Source: Fundicoccus culcitae (GTDB lineage: Bacteria; Bacillota; Bacilli; Lactobacillales; Aerococcaceae). From it: DNA of 64,000 bases. Made by a program: the position numbers and the translations under genes. The stretch lies in assembly GCF_024661895.1 (NCBI RefSeq), contig NZ_CP102453.1, forward strand, positions 2,852,001-2,916,000, read 5' to 3'. Shown here in pieces: positions 1 through 9,154 of the stretch; the first letter of the stretch is position 1, and the number at the start of each line of letters is the position of its first letter. The notes beneath the pieces are model-generated. The model made no database searches, was not told the origin of the DNA, and saw only the letters and a list, made by a program, of their open reading frames with translations.

Positions 1-759
1 ACTGATTGGGATTATATGTCTCCAATAATTAATTATGTTGGTTTAGAAAATTATCAAGATATCCTATCAGAAAAAACATTTTATCGTGTATTATGGCAAA
101 CGGTAATTTTTTGTATTGGAACAGTCATACCTTCCATTTTTGGTGGAATGATAGCTGCAATTTTGTTACAAAAAACAAAATTTGCCGAATTTTATCGAAC
201 ATTTATTTTTGCTCCATATATTACACCATTAGTAGCTGTTTCTATTGTATGGTCTTGGATTTTTGAACCTAGAGTCGGTATAGCTAATGCTATAATTGAA
301 TTTTTAGGAGGAACGGGATTAGGTTGGACTAGAGATCCAAATACAGCTATGTTAGCCGTCATAATTGTGACAGTCTGGTCTAGCATTGGGTACTATATGA
401 TCTTTTATATGGATGCTCTTAATAAAGTGCCGCAGGATTTATACAAAGAAGCAAGTTTAGTAGGTGCTTCAACTTGGCAAAAATTTAGACGAATTACTTT
501 ACCATTAATATCACCAACTACTTTCTTTATGTTAGTTCTAGGTATCATCGATGCTTTACAAGCCTATGATCAAATATCTGTGTTAACTAACGGTGGACCT
601 TCTGGTTCGACGATGACAATCTTGTATTATTATTACTTTTTAGCCTTCAGAAGTTTTAAAACAGGTGAGGCTTCAGCTGTTGGAGTTATCTTATTAATTA
701 TTACTGCACTTCTCTCTTATTTCCAATTTAAATGGTCTAAGAGATGGGTACATTACTAG
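1..759 (+). CDS. ABC sugar/glycerol-phosphate importer permease (UgpA/MalF type), 5' end outside the window
   Basis: Inner permease subunit of a carbohydrate-type ABC importer. The reading frame is open from base 1, so the true start lies upstream; about 252 residues are visible of a family norm near 290. Several hydrophobic membrane segments are visible. The cytoplasmic EAA loop that docks on the ATPase is clear (EASLVGASTWQKFRRITLPL). The end overlaps the upstream in-frame ATG of the next permease gene, and the set permease-permease-binding protein follows without gaps, so this is one operon. No ATPase gene is visible here; it may lie upstream, or the UgpC at 21607 may be shared. The Ugp-like binding protein at 1605 suggests a glycerol-phosphate-type or sugar substrate. 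Family call is firm, substrate is inferred. Confidence 0.9.
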   Translation, partial: TDWDYMSPIINYVGLENYQDILSEKTFYRVLWQTVIFCIGTVIPSIFGGMIAAILLQKTKFAEFYRTFIFAPYITPLVAVSIVWSWIFEPRVGIANAIIEFLGGTGLGWTRDPNTAMLAVIIVTVWSSIGYYMIFYMDALNKVPQDLYKEASLVGASTWQKFRRITLPLISPTTFFMLVLGIIDALQAYDQISVLTNGGPSGSTMTILYYYYFLAFRSFKTGEASAVGVILLIITALLSYFQFKWSKRWVHY

Positions 760-770
760 GACGTGACGAG

Positions 771-1598
771 ATGGCTAAGTGTAACAAAATTATTAAACAT
801 TTGTTTCTAATTTTTATCAGTTTAACAATGTTTTTTCCTTTTATTTGGATGTTCTTAAATGGCCTTAAAACAAAAGATGAGATTTGGGCTACACCACCAA
901 CACTTTTTCCAGAAAATCCTAATTGGTTAAATTTTAAAATTGCATGGGAATCTGCACCATACGGATTGTATATCTTCAATAGCTTTTACGTATCAATATT
1001 GATAGTGTTATTTCAAACTATTTCAAGCTTGATGTTTGCTTATTTATTTACCCAATATAATTTCAAAGGGAAAAGTTTAATTTTTTCAATTGTTTTATCT
1101 ACGTATATGATTCCAGTTGTAGCGACATATGTACCGAGTTATGTATTTTTATCAAGAATAAATTTATTGGACACACATGCTGGCTTAATAATGTCTTCGA
1201 CGGTTAGTGTATTTGGGATTTTTCTATTCAGACAATCATTTATGCAAATTCCAAAAGAAATAATTAAAGCGGCTAAAATCGAAGGGGCAAATGATTGGAA
1301 AATTTTATGGAAACTAATGGTTCCCATGATAAAACCAACCATTGTAGCTTTTGGATTGATTTCGTTTATTGAACAATATAACAACTATTTATGGCCATCA
1401 CTGGTCATTAGTAGTGAAGAAAAATATTTGATTTCACAAGGATTACAGGATTTTTTTAGTTCTGAAGGTGCCTATGGGATGGATTGGTCCATTATTATGG
1501 CATCAAGTTCATTTGCTGTACTACCGTTATTAGTTTTATTTTTATTTGCTCAAAAATATATTATTTCAGGTCTCTTAGGAAACAGTTTGAAAGGATAA
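771..1598 (+). CDS. ABC importer permease, UgpE/MalG type
   Basis: Second membrane subunit of the same importer, 275 residues from the chosen ATG, the usual size for MalG/UgpE proteins. An upstream in-frame ATG at 744 overlaps the previous gene. I prefer 771 because an AGGA lies about ten bases before it and the protein then begins just ahead of the first membrane helix (HLFLIFISLTMFFPFIW). The EAA loop near residues 175-195 (AAKIEGANDWKILWKLMVP) matches the family. It is 11 bases behind the first permease and 6 bases ahead of the binding protein gene. Confidence 0.9.
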   Translation: MAKCNKIIKHLFLIFISLTMFFPFIWMFLNGLKTKDEIWATPPTLFPENPNWLNFKIAWESAPYGLYIFNSFYVSILIVLFQTISSLMFAYLFTQYNFKGKSLIFSIVLSTYMIPVVATYVPSYVFLSRINLLDTHAGLIMSSTVSVFGIFLFRQSFMQIPKEIIKAAKIEGANDWKILWKLMVPMIKPTIVAFGLISFIEQYNNYLWPSLVISSEEKYLISQGLQDFFSSEGAYGMDWSIIMASSSFAVLPLLVLFLFAQKYIISGLLGNSLKG

Positions 1599-1604
1599 AT
1601 ATCT

Positions 1605-2918
1605 ATGAAAAAAGGATTAAAGTTATCAATTATATTCAGTCTATTAATTAATATTTTACTTTTATTCAATCTTAATTCTATTTCAAAAACACAAGCACAA
1701 GAAAAAATTAAAATAGAATTTTGGTATGGGTTAACAGGATTTTTAGGTGAAACAGTGCAAGAAAAGATTGATACATTCAATGCTAGTCAAGATAAATATG
1801 AAGTTATCGGTGTGTCACAAGGTGACTACTCAGAGTCATATCAAAAATTACAAGGTGCAATTGCTTCTGGGAAAGCTCCTGGAGTAGTTTTATTAGATGA
1901 TTATCAGTTTATTCCATTGGCTCAACGTCAAGTTTTAATGCCGTTAGATGAGTTGCTAACAGCTCATGAAAATGCGCAAGTAGATGATTTTGTCGATGTT
2001 TTCTGGCAACAAAGTGATGTTAATGGACAACACTATGGAATTCCAACGGTAGCTGGTTCACAAATATTTTATTATCGGAAAGATATATTTGAAGAAGCTA
2101 ATATTTCTTCTGATGTTATGAATGATTGGGAAACTTTCTATGAAGCCGTTAAAGAACTGACGTTAAAAGATGATAATGGAAATGTTGAGCGATGGGGCTG
2201 GATGCCAATGTGGGGCTCATATAATTTAATTGACTCAGCTCTAAGTAATGGAGCAAGTTATTTAAGTGAAGATGGCAGAACCGTTACAATAAATTCACCA
2301 GAATGGGTAGAAAGTTGGGATTATTTTAGAAAAGCAATTTTTGATGATGAAATTATGACCTTCCATCATGGTGGACAAGGTTGGGAATACTGGTATCGTA
2401 CGATTGATGATGTACATAATGGCTTAGCTGCTGGTTATATTGGTTCAAGTGGAGATGGTGGTGATTTAGATTTCGATATAATCGGTGCACATGTTCAACC
2501 AGGCTGGAAAGGTGAAAAAACAAAAGCACAGACGGGTGCTGGAATGATGGTCGTCCCAATGATTCTTTCAGATGAAGAAAAAGCTGCAGCTGTCGAATGG
2601 ATGTTATATTTTACCAATACAGAAAACACAGCTGATTGGGCAATGAAAACAGGCTATGTTCCAGTACGTGACTCTGTTATGGAATTAGAATATTTCCAAC
2701 AACATTTAGAAAAGAACACAGCATTAGCAGCCTCATTGGAGCAAACAACAACCTCAACGATTACATTTTATGATCCAACTGGAGGCGAGATTCATGCGGC
2801 TTTAGAAATAGCTGCTGATCAAGTCATGATTGAAAATATTCCTGCTCAAGATGCTCTAGATGAAGCCCAAGTAACGGCGCAAAATGCTTTAGATGATTAT
2901 TATGCAGATAACGAATAA
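1605..2918 (+). CDS. Extracellular solute-binding protein, UgpB-like (family 1)
   Basis: Captures substrate outside the cell and delivers it to the two permeases upstream. 437 residues. The N-terminus is a signal-type sequence (basic MKKGLK, then about 20 hydrophobic residues, then KTQAQE). The mature protein begins IKIEFWYGLTGFLGE, typical of UgpB/MalE-like binding proteins, followed by FNASQDKYEV and a Gly-rich GAGMMV region late in the protein. No cysteine lies at the signal cleavage region, so it is not an obvious lipoprotein, which is unusual for a Gram-positive binding protein. RBS AAAGGA precedes the ATG. It overlaps the downstream PHP gene. Substrate is inferred from similarity to UgpB only. 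Confidence 0.88.
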   Translation: MKKGLKLSIIFSLLINILLLFNLNSISKTQAQEKIKIEFWYGLTGFLGETVQEKIDTFNASQDKYEVIGVSQGDYSESYQKLQGAIASGKAPGVVLLDDYQFIPLAQRQVLMPLDELLTAHENAQVDDFVDVFWQQSDVNGQHYGIPTVAGSQIFYYRKDIFEEANISSDVMNDWETFYEAVKELTLKDDNGNVERWGWMPMWGSYNLIDSALSNGASYLSEDGRTVTINSPEWVESWDYFRKAIFDDEIMTFHHGGQGWEYWYRTIDDVHNGLAAGYIGSSGDGGDLDFDIIGAHVQPGWKGEKTKAQTGAGMMVVPMILSDEEKAAAVEWMLYFTNTENTADWAMKTGYVPVRDSVMELEYFQQHLEKNTALAASLEQTTTSTITFYDPTGGEIHAALEIAADQVMIENIPAQDALDEAQVTAQNALDDYYADNE

Positions 2919-4329
2919 GCATATCTATCAATATAAAATTGAAACGTATGATCAAAAATTTTTCTTTGATGTTAATGAACAGATGGAGTATTTAGAGCTA
3001 CGTTTTAGTTTTAATCTTCAAGGCTGGCAAAGGGTATTGGTATATGATTCGCAAAATAACATAAGAGGTCAATTTTTAAATTATCATTCATTAAAAAAAT
3101 TAGTTTTTCATCCAGATATTTCCTACTGTAGTACAGGCGTTATAGCAGAAAAAATCTATCTTGGTCAATGGATGATAAGAGTCATCGATGATGAGAAGAT
3201 AGCATCAACATTGACTATGACAGTTGAATTTGGATCTGATTTATCTAATCTAACATACTATGATCAAACTATATGGTTTGTAGATGGAAATTATACTATC
3301 CCGAATAAATCTATTGGCAATACTGGTTGGTATAAAGGTGATTTGCATACACATACCAATTCAACAGATGGAAATATGAGTGCAGAAAAATTAACCGATG
3401 AAGCAGAGAGGCTTGAATTAGATTTCTTTGCTATAACAGACCATGATTTTTATCATTTAAAATGGCCAAAAACTAAACTGATTGTCTTGCCTGGGGTTGA
3501 AATTACGGCAATACAGGGACATTTTAATGTTATTGGTTTAAAGAAAATCATTGACTGGACCCCGAATAAAAACGATCAAGGATTTAATTCGAATATTGGC
3601 ATCAATCGATTGTTTAATGAATTTCATGCTCAAGATGCAATTGTCTCAATCAATCATCCTTTTTTAGATGAATGTATGTGGACATTTAACGAAGTTCAAC
3701 TAGAAAATGTTGATGCGATTGAAATTATCAATGATCCAACGTATCCAGATAATTTAAAAGCTAACAAAAAAACCATTCAATTTTGGACAGAATTACTCAA
3801 TGAAGGCTATCGGATTACAGGTATTGGTGGCTCTGATGTTCATTATTATCCAACTGAATATAATCTTGCTACAACACAGACCACAGAAATTGGCTTGCCA
3901 TTAACCCACTTATATATGGAGGCATGTAACAAGGATAATATAGTTAAAAGTATAGCGAACGGTATGTGCTATGTAACGAATGGGATTGACTTAGAATTTA
4001 ATATAAAAATGAACAATGAAACAATCATAGTTGGTCAACGTTTTACTAACAACAACACAGTTTATCCTATTACATATGAAGTGTCTGTTAAAGGTGTGCC
4101 AAATGTACATATACAATTTATATTAAACGGTGAATTGATTGATTATTTTGTCCAAGAAGAAACAAGGGTTGTATTTCAAATAGATATTTCTTCGAATAAA
4201 TATCATTGGTTGCGCTGTGATATTTATGATAAGGAGGGTCTATTATTAGGCTTTATTAATCCAATTTACTTTGGTGAAAAAGAAATTACTAAGAAAACTT
4301 GGGGTGAATTTCTAAGTAACAATGACTAA
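2902..4329 (+). CDS. PHP-domain metallohydrolase (CehA/McbA-like)
   Basis: Probable metal-dependent phosphoesterase acting in the cytoplasm; no signal peptide is seen. About the first 145 residues look like a beta-rich domain. The PHP domain follows, with the metal ligands GDLHTHTNSTDG, ITDHD, GVEITA, SINHPF and GGSDVH in canonical order. A beta-rich tail of about 100 residues closes the protein. The start overlaps the end of the binding protein gene by 17 bases, so translation is probably coupled; an ATG nine bases upstream (2893) is an alternative. Because it ends a Ugp-like import operon, it may hydrolyse an imported phosphoester, the job UgpQ does elsewhere; that role is inference. Confidence 0.8.
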   Translation: MQITNKHIYQYKIETYDQKFFFDVNEQMEYLELRFSFNLQGWQRVLVYDSQNNIRGQFLNYHSLKKLVFHPDISYCSTGVIAEKIYLGQWMIRVIDDEKIASTLTMTVEFGSDLSNLTYYDQTIWFVDGNYTIPNKSIGNTGWYKGDLHTHTNSTDGNMSAEKLTDEAERLELDFFAITDHDFYHLKWPKTKLIVLPGVEITAIQGHFNVIGLKKIIDWTPNKNDQGFNSNIGINRLFNEFHAQDAIVSINHPFLDECMWTFNEVQLENVDAIEIINDPTYPDNLKANKKTIQFWTELLNEGYRITGIGGSDVHYYPTEYNLATTQTTEIGLPLTHLYMEACNKDNIVKSIANGMCYVTNGIDLEFNIKMNNETIIVGQRFTNNNTVYPITYEVSVKGVPNVHIQFILNGELIDYFVQEETRVVFQIDISSNKYHWLRCDIYDKEGLLLGFINPIYFGEKEITKKTWGEFLSNND

Positions 4330-4362
4330 GATTTAATTGATCAATTAAAATTAACATTTTCT

Positions 4363-4402
4363 AAACCTCTGACTAATGCAAATGATTAGTCGAGGTTTTT
4401 TT
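4363..4402 (+). terminator. Intrinsic terminator after the importer/PHP operon
   Basis: AACCTCTGACTAAT pairs with ATTAGTCGAGGTT (one bulge) and is followed by a run of seven T. It separates the importer operon from the two-component genes. Confidence 0.85.
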
Positions 4403-4463
4403 ATAATATAATTTTGGATATAATAAATATAATCAAATATTTATACATTAGCGAGGTGAGTTT

Positions 4464-5150
4464 ATGAAATTAATGCTTGTGGAAGATGATTTGGTTATTG
4501 CCAGCGAATTGGCTAAAATTTTAACCTCTTGGCAGTATGATGTCACAATGATCGAAGATTTTGAACATGTCATAGAAACCTTTAATGACATTGAACCACA
4601 CTTAGTCATTCTTGATGTTAATTTGCCCTATTTTAATGGTTACTATTGGTGTAGCGAAATTAGAAAAGTATCTAATGTACCGATTATTTTTATCTCATCA
4701 GTAACTGATCGAATGGATATGATTATGGCGATGCAAATGGGAGCCGATGACTATATAACCAAGCCGATAGATACCCAGTTTCTTGTCAGTAAAATCCAAG
4801 CCCTACTTAGACGAACATATGATTTTACCGTTCAAACAGATATTTTTACTTTTCATGATTTGCGTTTGGATGTCAGTAAATCACAGTTGGATTATAAAGG
4901 GCAAACAATGGATCTAACATACACCGAGCTACAAATTATGACGATTCTTTTCCAACAACAAGGTAATTTTGTCGAACGTGAAGCAATCTTGGACTATTGT
5001 TGGCAAAACAATCAATTCATTGATGATAATACGCTAGCAGTCAATATAACACGGATTCGGAAGAAGTTACGTCAATTAGGTTTGGATAAGTTAATTGAAA
5101 CGAAGAAAAACGTTGGTTACCGTCTGCATGAGAGCGAGGATATTAAATGA
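4464..5150 (+). CDS. Response regulator, OmpR family (BceR-type)
   Basis: Transcription factor of a two-component system. 228 residues. The receiver domain occupies about residues 1-115, with acidic pair D8-D9, phosphoacceptor D51 (VILDVNLP) and conserved K100 (DYITKPID). The C-terminal winged helix of OmpR/PhoB type covers about 130-225 (LTYTELQIMTILF, VNITRIRKKL, VGYRL). RBS GCGAGGTGAG precedes the ATG. The stop overlaps the kinase start by four bases. With a two-helix kinase and a FtsX-like ABC exporter next door it forms a Bce-type antimicrobial peptide sensing and resistance module. It probably binds the palindromes at 6041-6084. Confidence 0.9.
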   Translation: MKLMLVEDDLVIASELAKILTSWQYDVTMIEDFEHVIETFNDIEPHLVILDVNLPYFNGYYWCSEIRKVSNVPIIFISSVTDRMDMIMAMQMGADDYITKPIDTQFLVSKIQALLRRTYDFTVQTDIFTFHDLRLDVSKSQLDYKGQTMDLTYTELQIMTILFQQQGNFVEREAILDYCWQNNQFIDDNTLAVNITRIRKKLRQLGLDKLIETKKNVGYRLHESEDIK

Positions 5151-6037
5151 TACGTTCGTTTTTAAGACAAGAAGGGGCAGTAATTTTAACCTTTATTTTT
5201 ACGCTTCTAATTATTTGGGGAATATTCGCTTTATTTAGTTTACCCATGGATGTGTTTGCAGTCTTATTTTGGCTATTGATTATTGTTGATGGGTTATACT
5301 TGCTATATAAAGCCATCATCTTTAAACAACAACAAAGTTTGACGCAACAACTTGAGGAAATGCAAGAACAGCTACAAGAAATTAAAACAAAAAATCAAGC
5401 GAAACAAAGTGAAATAGAAGAATATTTCCTAATGTGGGTGCATCAAATAAAAACTCCCATTACGGCCGCGCAGTTAATCTTAAAAAATCCTGATAATCGG
5501 AGCCATACGCAATTGAAGTCAGAATTGCTGGCAATAGAAAACTACACCAATATGGCTTTGAATTACTTAAAACTAACCAATCCTTCAACGGATATGGTGG
5601 TGTCAAAGCATCAAATAGATGCGATGATTGCACCGCTCATTAGAAAATATAGTATTGAATTTATTGAACATAAAATTACGTTGCATTATCAACCAATCGA
5701 AGACTATGTTATTACTGAAGCCAACTTAAGCAGTGTGATGATTGAACAAATCCTCAACAATGCCTTGAAGTATGCTAAACAAAAGGCTATTTGGATTCAA
5801 TTTGATTCTCAAACTTACCAGCTAACAATTACCGATAATGGTAAAGGGATTCGTCCGGAAGACCTCCCTAAAATTTTCGATAAAGGCTATGCGGGTTTTA
5901 ATGGCCTGTTAAATGAGAAATCAAGTGGTCTTGGACTGTATTTAGTCCAACTTATCGCAAATCGGCTAGACCAAGCAACAACAGTTCATTCAGAACTTGG
6001 AGAAGGAACGACATTTACCATCCAATTCCATCCATAA
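5147..6037 (+). CDS. Intramembrane-sensing histidine kinase (BceS-type)
   Basis: Sensor kinase partner of the preceding regulator. 296 residues, short as expected for BceS-type kinases. Two membrane helices at about 12-32 and 36-58 are separated by only a few residues, so there is no external sensor domain. A coiled coil follows (about 60-95), then the phosphoacceptor motif with H99 (FLMWVHQIKTPI). The ATPase domain has an N-box (EQILNNALKYAK), G1 (DNGKGI), an F-box region and G2 (SSGLGLYL). Kinases of this class sense through their partner ABC transporter rather than binding ligand themselves, which fits the genes that follow. Confidence 0.9.
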   Translation: MIRSFLRQEGAVILTFIFTLLIIWGIFALFSLPMDVFAVLFWLLIIVDGLYLLYKAIIFKQQQSLTQQLEEMQEQLQEIKTKNQAKQSEIEEYFLMWVHQIKTPITAAQLILKNPDNRSHTQLKSELLAIENYTNMALNYLKLTNPSTDMVVSKHQIDAMIAPLIRKYSIEFIEHKITLHYQPIEDYVITEANLSSVMIEQILNNALKYAKQKAIWIQFDSQTYQLTITDNGKGIRPEDLPKIFDKGYAGFNGLLNEKSSGLGLYLVQLIANRLDQATTVHSELGEGTTFTIQFHP

Positions 6038-6040
6038 AAC

Positions 6041-6084
6041 CTATCTTACAAAATTGTAAGGTAACGGCTTAAAATGTAAGATAG
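6041..6084. promoter_or_regulatory. Nested palindromes, probable BceR-type operator for the ABC genes
   Basis: CTTACAAAATTGTAAG (6045-6060) is a perfect inverted repeat. The outer arm CTATCTTACA (6041-6050) also matches TGTAAGATAG at 6075-6084 perfectly, so the same half-site occurs three times. A TATACT -10 sits at 6113-6118 with no good -35, as expected for an activator-dependent promoter. The site lies between the kinase stop and the ATPase gene. No T-run follows, so it is not a terminator. Confidence 0.7.
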
Positions 6085-6153
6085 GATAAAGGCAAGCAGC
6101 GATAAAAAAAACTATACTGATAACATCAATCAGCAAAGAAAATGGAGGCTATT

Positions 6154-6906
6154 ATGTTATTAGATGTCAAAAATGTAAAAAAAGTTTATAAAACAGCTGG
6201 AAATGAAACAACTGCCTTACGTCATATCGATTTCGGGGTCAAAGAAGGTGAATTTGTTGCCATCATGGGAGAATCCGGTTCAGGGAAATCGACTTTACTG
6301 AACATTATTGCGACCTTTGATAAACCAAGCCAAGGGACTGTTTTGCTCAACGACATTGATACGTCAACGATCAGCAAAAAGCATGTCGCACAATTTAGAC
6401 GCGAACAACTCGGATTTGTTTTTCAGGATTTTAACGTGTTAGATACTTTTTCAAACAAAGACAATATTTTACTACCGATGGTTTTATCCAATAAAAGCGT
6501 TGAAGCAATGGAATCTCGTTTAAACGACATTGCTCCAACACTGGGAATTCAAGACCTTTTAAATAAATACCCCTATGAAATCTCAGGTGGACAAAAACAA
6601 CGGGTAGCTATTGCACGTGCGATTATTACCAACCCACCTTTATTACTAGCGGATGAACCGACAGGCGCTTTAGATTCTAAGTCATCCGAGCAAATTTTAG
6701 AATTGTTTAGACATTTAAATCAATTAGGCCGAACCATTTTGATGGTTACGCATTCGATTCAAGCAGCTTCTTATGCTGGTCGTGTTTTATTCATTAAAGA
6801 TGGCATGGTTTATCATGAAATTTATCGAGGAGAAGAAGATAATCATCAGTTTAATGAACGGATCTCGCAAAGTTTGACCTTGTTGTCGGAACGAGGTGCC
6901 AAATGA
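6154..6906 (+). CDS. ABC transporter ATPase, BceA-type peptide resistance
   Basis: ATPase of a Bce/MacB-like ABC transporter. 250 residues. Walker [11 protein letters not shown]-loop VFQDFNV, signature SGGQKQR, Walker [13 protein letters not shown] and the switch His in VTHS are all intact. I start at the ATG at 6154 because GGAGG lies six to ten bases upstream; the ATG at 6142 overlaps that site. The gene overlaps the permease start by four bases. Together they are expected to remove or shield peptide antibiotics at the membrane and to signal to the kinase. Confidence 0.9.
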   Translation: MLLDVKNVKKVYKTAGNETTALRHIDFGVKEGEFVAIMGESGSGKSTLLNIIATFDKPSQGTVLLNDIDTSTISKKHVAQFRREQLGFVFQDFNVLDTFSNKDNILLPMVLSNKSVEAMESRLNDIAPTLGIQDLLNKYPYEISGGQKQRVAIARAIITNPPLLLADEPTGALDSKSSEQILELFRHLNQLGRTILMVTHSIQAASYAGRVLFIKDGMVYHEIYRGEEDNHQFNERISQSLTLLSERGAK

Positions 6907-8909
6907 CCTTTAGATTATTAAGCCAATTGGCTGTTCAAGGAATGGTGAAGCGGCGGACGATTTATTTTCCATATTTGCTGGCCTTAGTTTTGATTATGGC
7001 ACTAGAATATATCATGATTTCTTTGATGGGCAATGAGTATGTCTTGAATCGGCACGCAGATTTGCCAACGATTATTTTTATTGCCGTTTTCTTTTCTACC
7101 TTGTTAGCCGTGATATTTATTATATATGCCAATAATTTTATTCAAAGGCAAAGGCGGTTGGAATTTGCTTTGTACACGGTTTTGGGGTTAGAAGATCGAC
7201 ATATTCGGCGGATTATTTTGATTGAACAATTGTTGACCTGGGTAATTACGAGTGTTTTTGCGGTGGCTTTTGGTTATGTCCTTGGCAACATCATGTTCAT
7301 TGGGTTGAATCGTTTGATTCAAGATGCCGGTGCAGGCTTAGCCGATTATCCATTTGATTTAAAGGCAGCGCTGATGACAAGTTTGATCATTTTAGCTGTT
7401 TTGTTGTTGATTTATTTGATCAATACCTGGCGAATTGTCCGCTTGAATCCTACGGAATTATTAAGTCAAACTCATGCCGGTGAATCTGAACCTAAATCAA
7501 GATGGTTGTTATTGATTATAGGCTTGGTCACTTTGGGGGCGGGTTATTATATCGCTTTGTCGATAAACAATGTCTTGGATGCTTTAAGTTGGGTTTTTGT
7601 CGCTATTTTGCTAGTGATTTTTGCAACCTATGCCTTGTTCACTAGTTTGAGTATTCTGGTGTTGAAACTTATGAAAAGAAACAAGAAGTATTACTATCAA
7701 CCGACACATTTTTTATCCATTTCAGGAATGTTGTACCGCATGAAGGCCAATGCTACAAGTTTATCTGGTATTGCAATCCTGTGTACCGGTATTGTTTTAA
7801 CGTTGGGAACAACTTTATCACTGTATTTGAGTATGGATGATCAAGTGAATAGCATGGTTCAGCGTGATTTTGAACTAAATTATTATGCGGATGAAACAGA
7901 AGAGTCAGCCAATATTTTAAATGAATCAATGAATGCTATTCAAAGTCAATTTTCAGTTCAAAATATCGTGGCATCGCAGTCAAGCTTTTTATCTGCCATA
8001 AAAAGTGATGCCGGTTATGTACCTTATACTTTTTTTGAGGAAGCGGATTTACCTTCTTTTACTCCAAATGACTATGCCTTTTTGATGGTTGAAACACTCG
8101 AGGGCTTTAACGAACTGAATCAAACGGATTATCAGTTAGAACGTGATGAGGTACTTTTTACACGTACGGATTCCAAACCCATTGAAGGCGAAACACTTGT
8201 ACTGGGTAATCAGAATTATCAACCAACCATAATTAGTGAAAACTATATTCCGACAAATTTTGTTGGCAATATTGCTTATATCGTTGTTGCTAATGAAGAT
8301 GTTTTATATGAATTAGCGAATGAATTCCCTGAAAGAAGTTTGGATGGAACGTATTCTCAAGCAAGCATTAATCAATCGCTTTACTTTGATGCCAGTGATG
8401 CGGATACTTTAGCTCGTCTCGAAGCCTATGTCCCTGAAGATGGCGTTGTTATGCGACAAGACACGAGTTTTGTACGTATGATATCGACCAGTCAACAAGT
8501 GAAAGATTTGTATGAATTAAATGGGGGCTTTCTATTTTTAGGTATTATCGTTGGGGCTGTTTTGATATTAGGAACGATTTTAATGTTGTACTTCAAGCAA
8601 GTTTCTGAAGGCTATCAGGATAAAAATAAATACGATATCATGCAAAAAGTGGGTTTGCCAGATTCATTAATTAAAAAGACGATTCGATCACAAGTCTTTT
8701 GGGTCTTTGCTTTACCGATTATTATTGCGATAATCCATTCACTGTTCGCTTCAAATGTCATGTATAATTTGTTAGGCTTATTTGGTCTTCGAGATGTAGG
8801 CAAATTCGTTTTAGGTTATGGATCTGTCCTAGGGTTATTCGTTGTTGTATATTATGTATTTTATTTGATAACGTCAAAAGTCTATTATCGAATTATCCGA
8901 CAAGGATAA
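6903..8909 (+). CDS. ABC transporter permease, BceB-type (FtsX domains)
   Basis: Membrane subunit of the resistance transporter. 668 residues, the usual BceB size. It has one N-terminal helix near 20-40, a block of helices up to about 310, a large extracellular domain of about 200 residues (around 315-535) and a final FtsX-like block of helices at about 540-660. That arrangement is typical for permeases that bind bacitracin- or lantibiotic-type peptides through the external domain. The spectrum cannot be read from sequence. The gene ends the operon and a terminator follows at 8925. Confidence 0.9.
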   Translation: MTFRLLSQLAVQGMVKRRTIYFPYLLALVLIMALEYIMISLMGNEYVLNRHADLPTIIFIAVFFSTLLAVIFIIYANNFIQRQRRLEFALYTVLGLEDRHIRRIILIEQLLTWVITSVFAVAFGYVLGNIMFIGLNRLIQDAGAGLADYPFDLKAALMTSLIILAVLLLIYLINTWRIVRLNPTELLSQTHAGESEPKSRWLLLIIGLVTLGAGYYIALSINNVLDALSWVFVAILLVIFATYALFTSLSILVLKLMKRNKKYYYQPTHFLSISGMLYRMKANATSLSGIAILCTGIVLTLGTTLSLYLSMDDQVNSMVQRDFELNYYADETEESANILNESMNAIQSQFSVQNIVASQSSFLSAIKSDAGYVPYTFFEEADLPSFTPNDYAFLMVETLEGFNELNQTDYQLERDEVLFTRTDSKPIEGETLVLGNQNYQPTIISENYIPTNFVGNIAYIVVANEDVLYELANEFPERSLDGTYSQASINQSLYFDASDADTLARLEAYVPEDGVVMRQDTSFVRMISTSQQVKDLYELNGGFLFLGIIVGAVLILGTILMLYFKQVSEGYQDKNKYDIMQKVGLPDSLIKKTIRSQVFWVFALPIIIAIIHSLFASNVMYNLLGLFGLRDVGKFVLGYGSVLGLFVVVYYVFYLITSKVYYRIIRQG

Positions 8910-8924
8910 AATATATTTATTATA

Positions 8925-8968
8925 AAATCAGATTGATTATTCGGTTGAATCATTCATCTGATTTTTTT
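8925..8968 (+). terminator. Intrinsic terminator of the Bce-type operon
   Basis: AAATCAGAT pairs with ATCTGATTT across a loop of about 22 bases, followed by a T-run. Confidence 0.8.
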
Positions 8969-9043
8969 ATAGTGTTTAAGACCTTATTGATAAGTTTTCA
9001 TTTAATTTCATAAAATAAATGTAAAATAAATTAATGGAAGAGC

Positions 9044-9071
9044 TTGCAATAATATAAAGAGGTGCTATAAT
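9044..9071 (+). promoter_or_regulatory. Sigma-A promoter of the C-S lyase operon
   Basis: TTGCAA (9044-9049), 16-bp spacer, TATAAT (9066-9071). The leader then holds GTTAAG (9080-9085), CTTAAC (9105-9110) and GTTAAG (9132-9137), so the middle arm can pair with either neighbour; the second pairing lies directly ahead of the AGGAG ribosome site. Confidence 0.75.
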
Positions 9072-9154
9072 AGACGATAGTTAAGCAACTGAACAATTAA
9101 ACACCTTAACAAACAAGGCTTAGTTGGATTAGTTAAGAAAAGGAGATTAATGCA

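Noticed and set aside
6041-6084. Terminator after the kinase gene
   Set aside because: The stem is perfect but no T-run follows, and the half-sites repeat three times, which suits an operator.
9080-9137. T-box leader for the C-S lyase operon
   Set aside because: No T-box sequence, specifier loop or terminator is visible.
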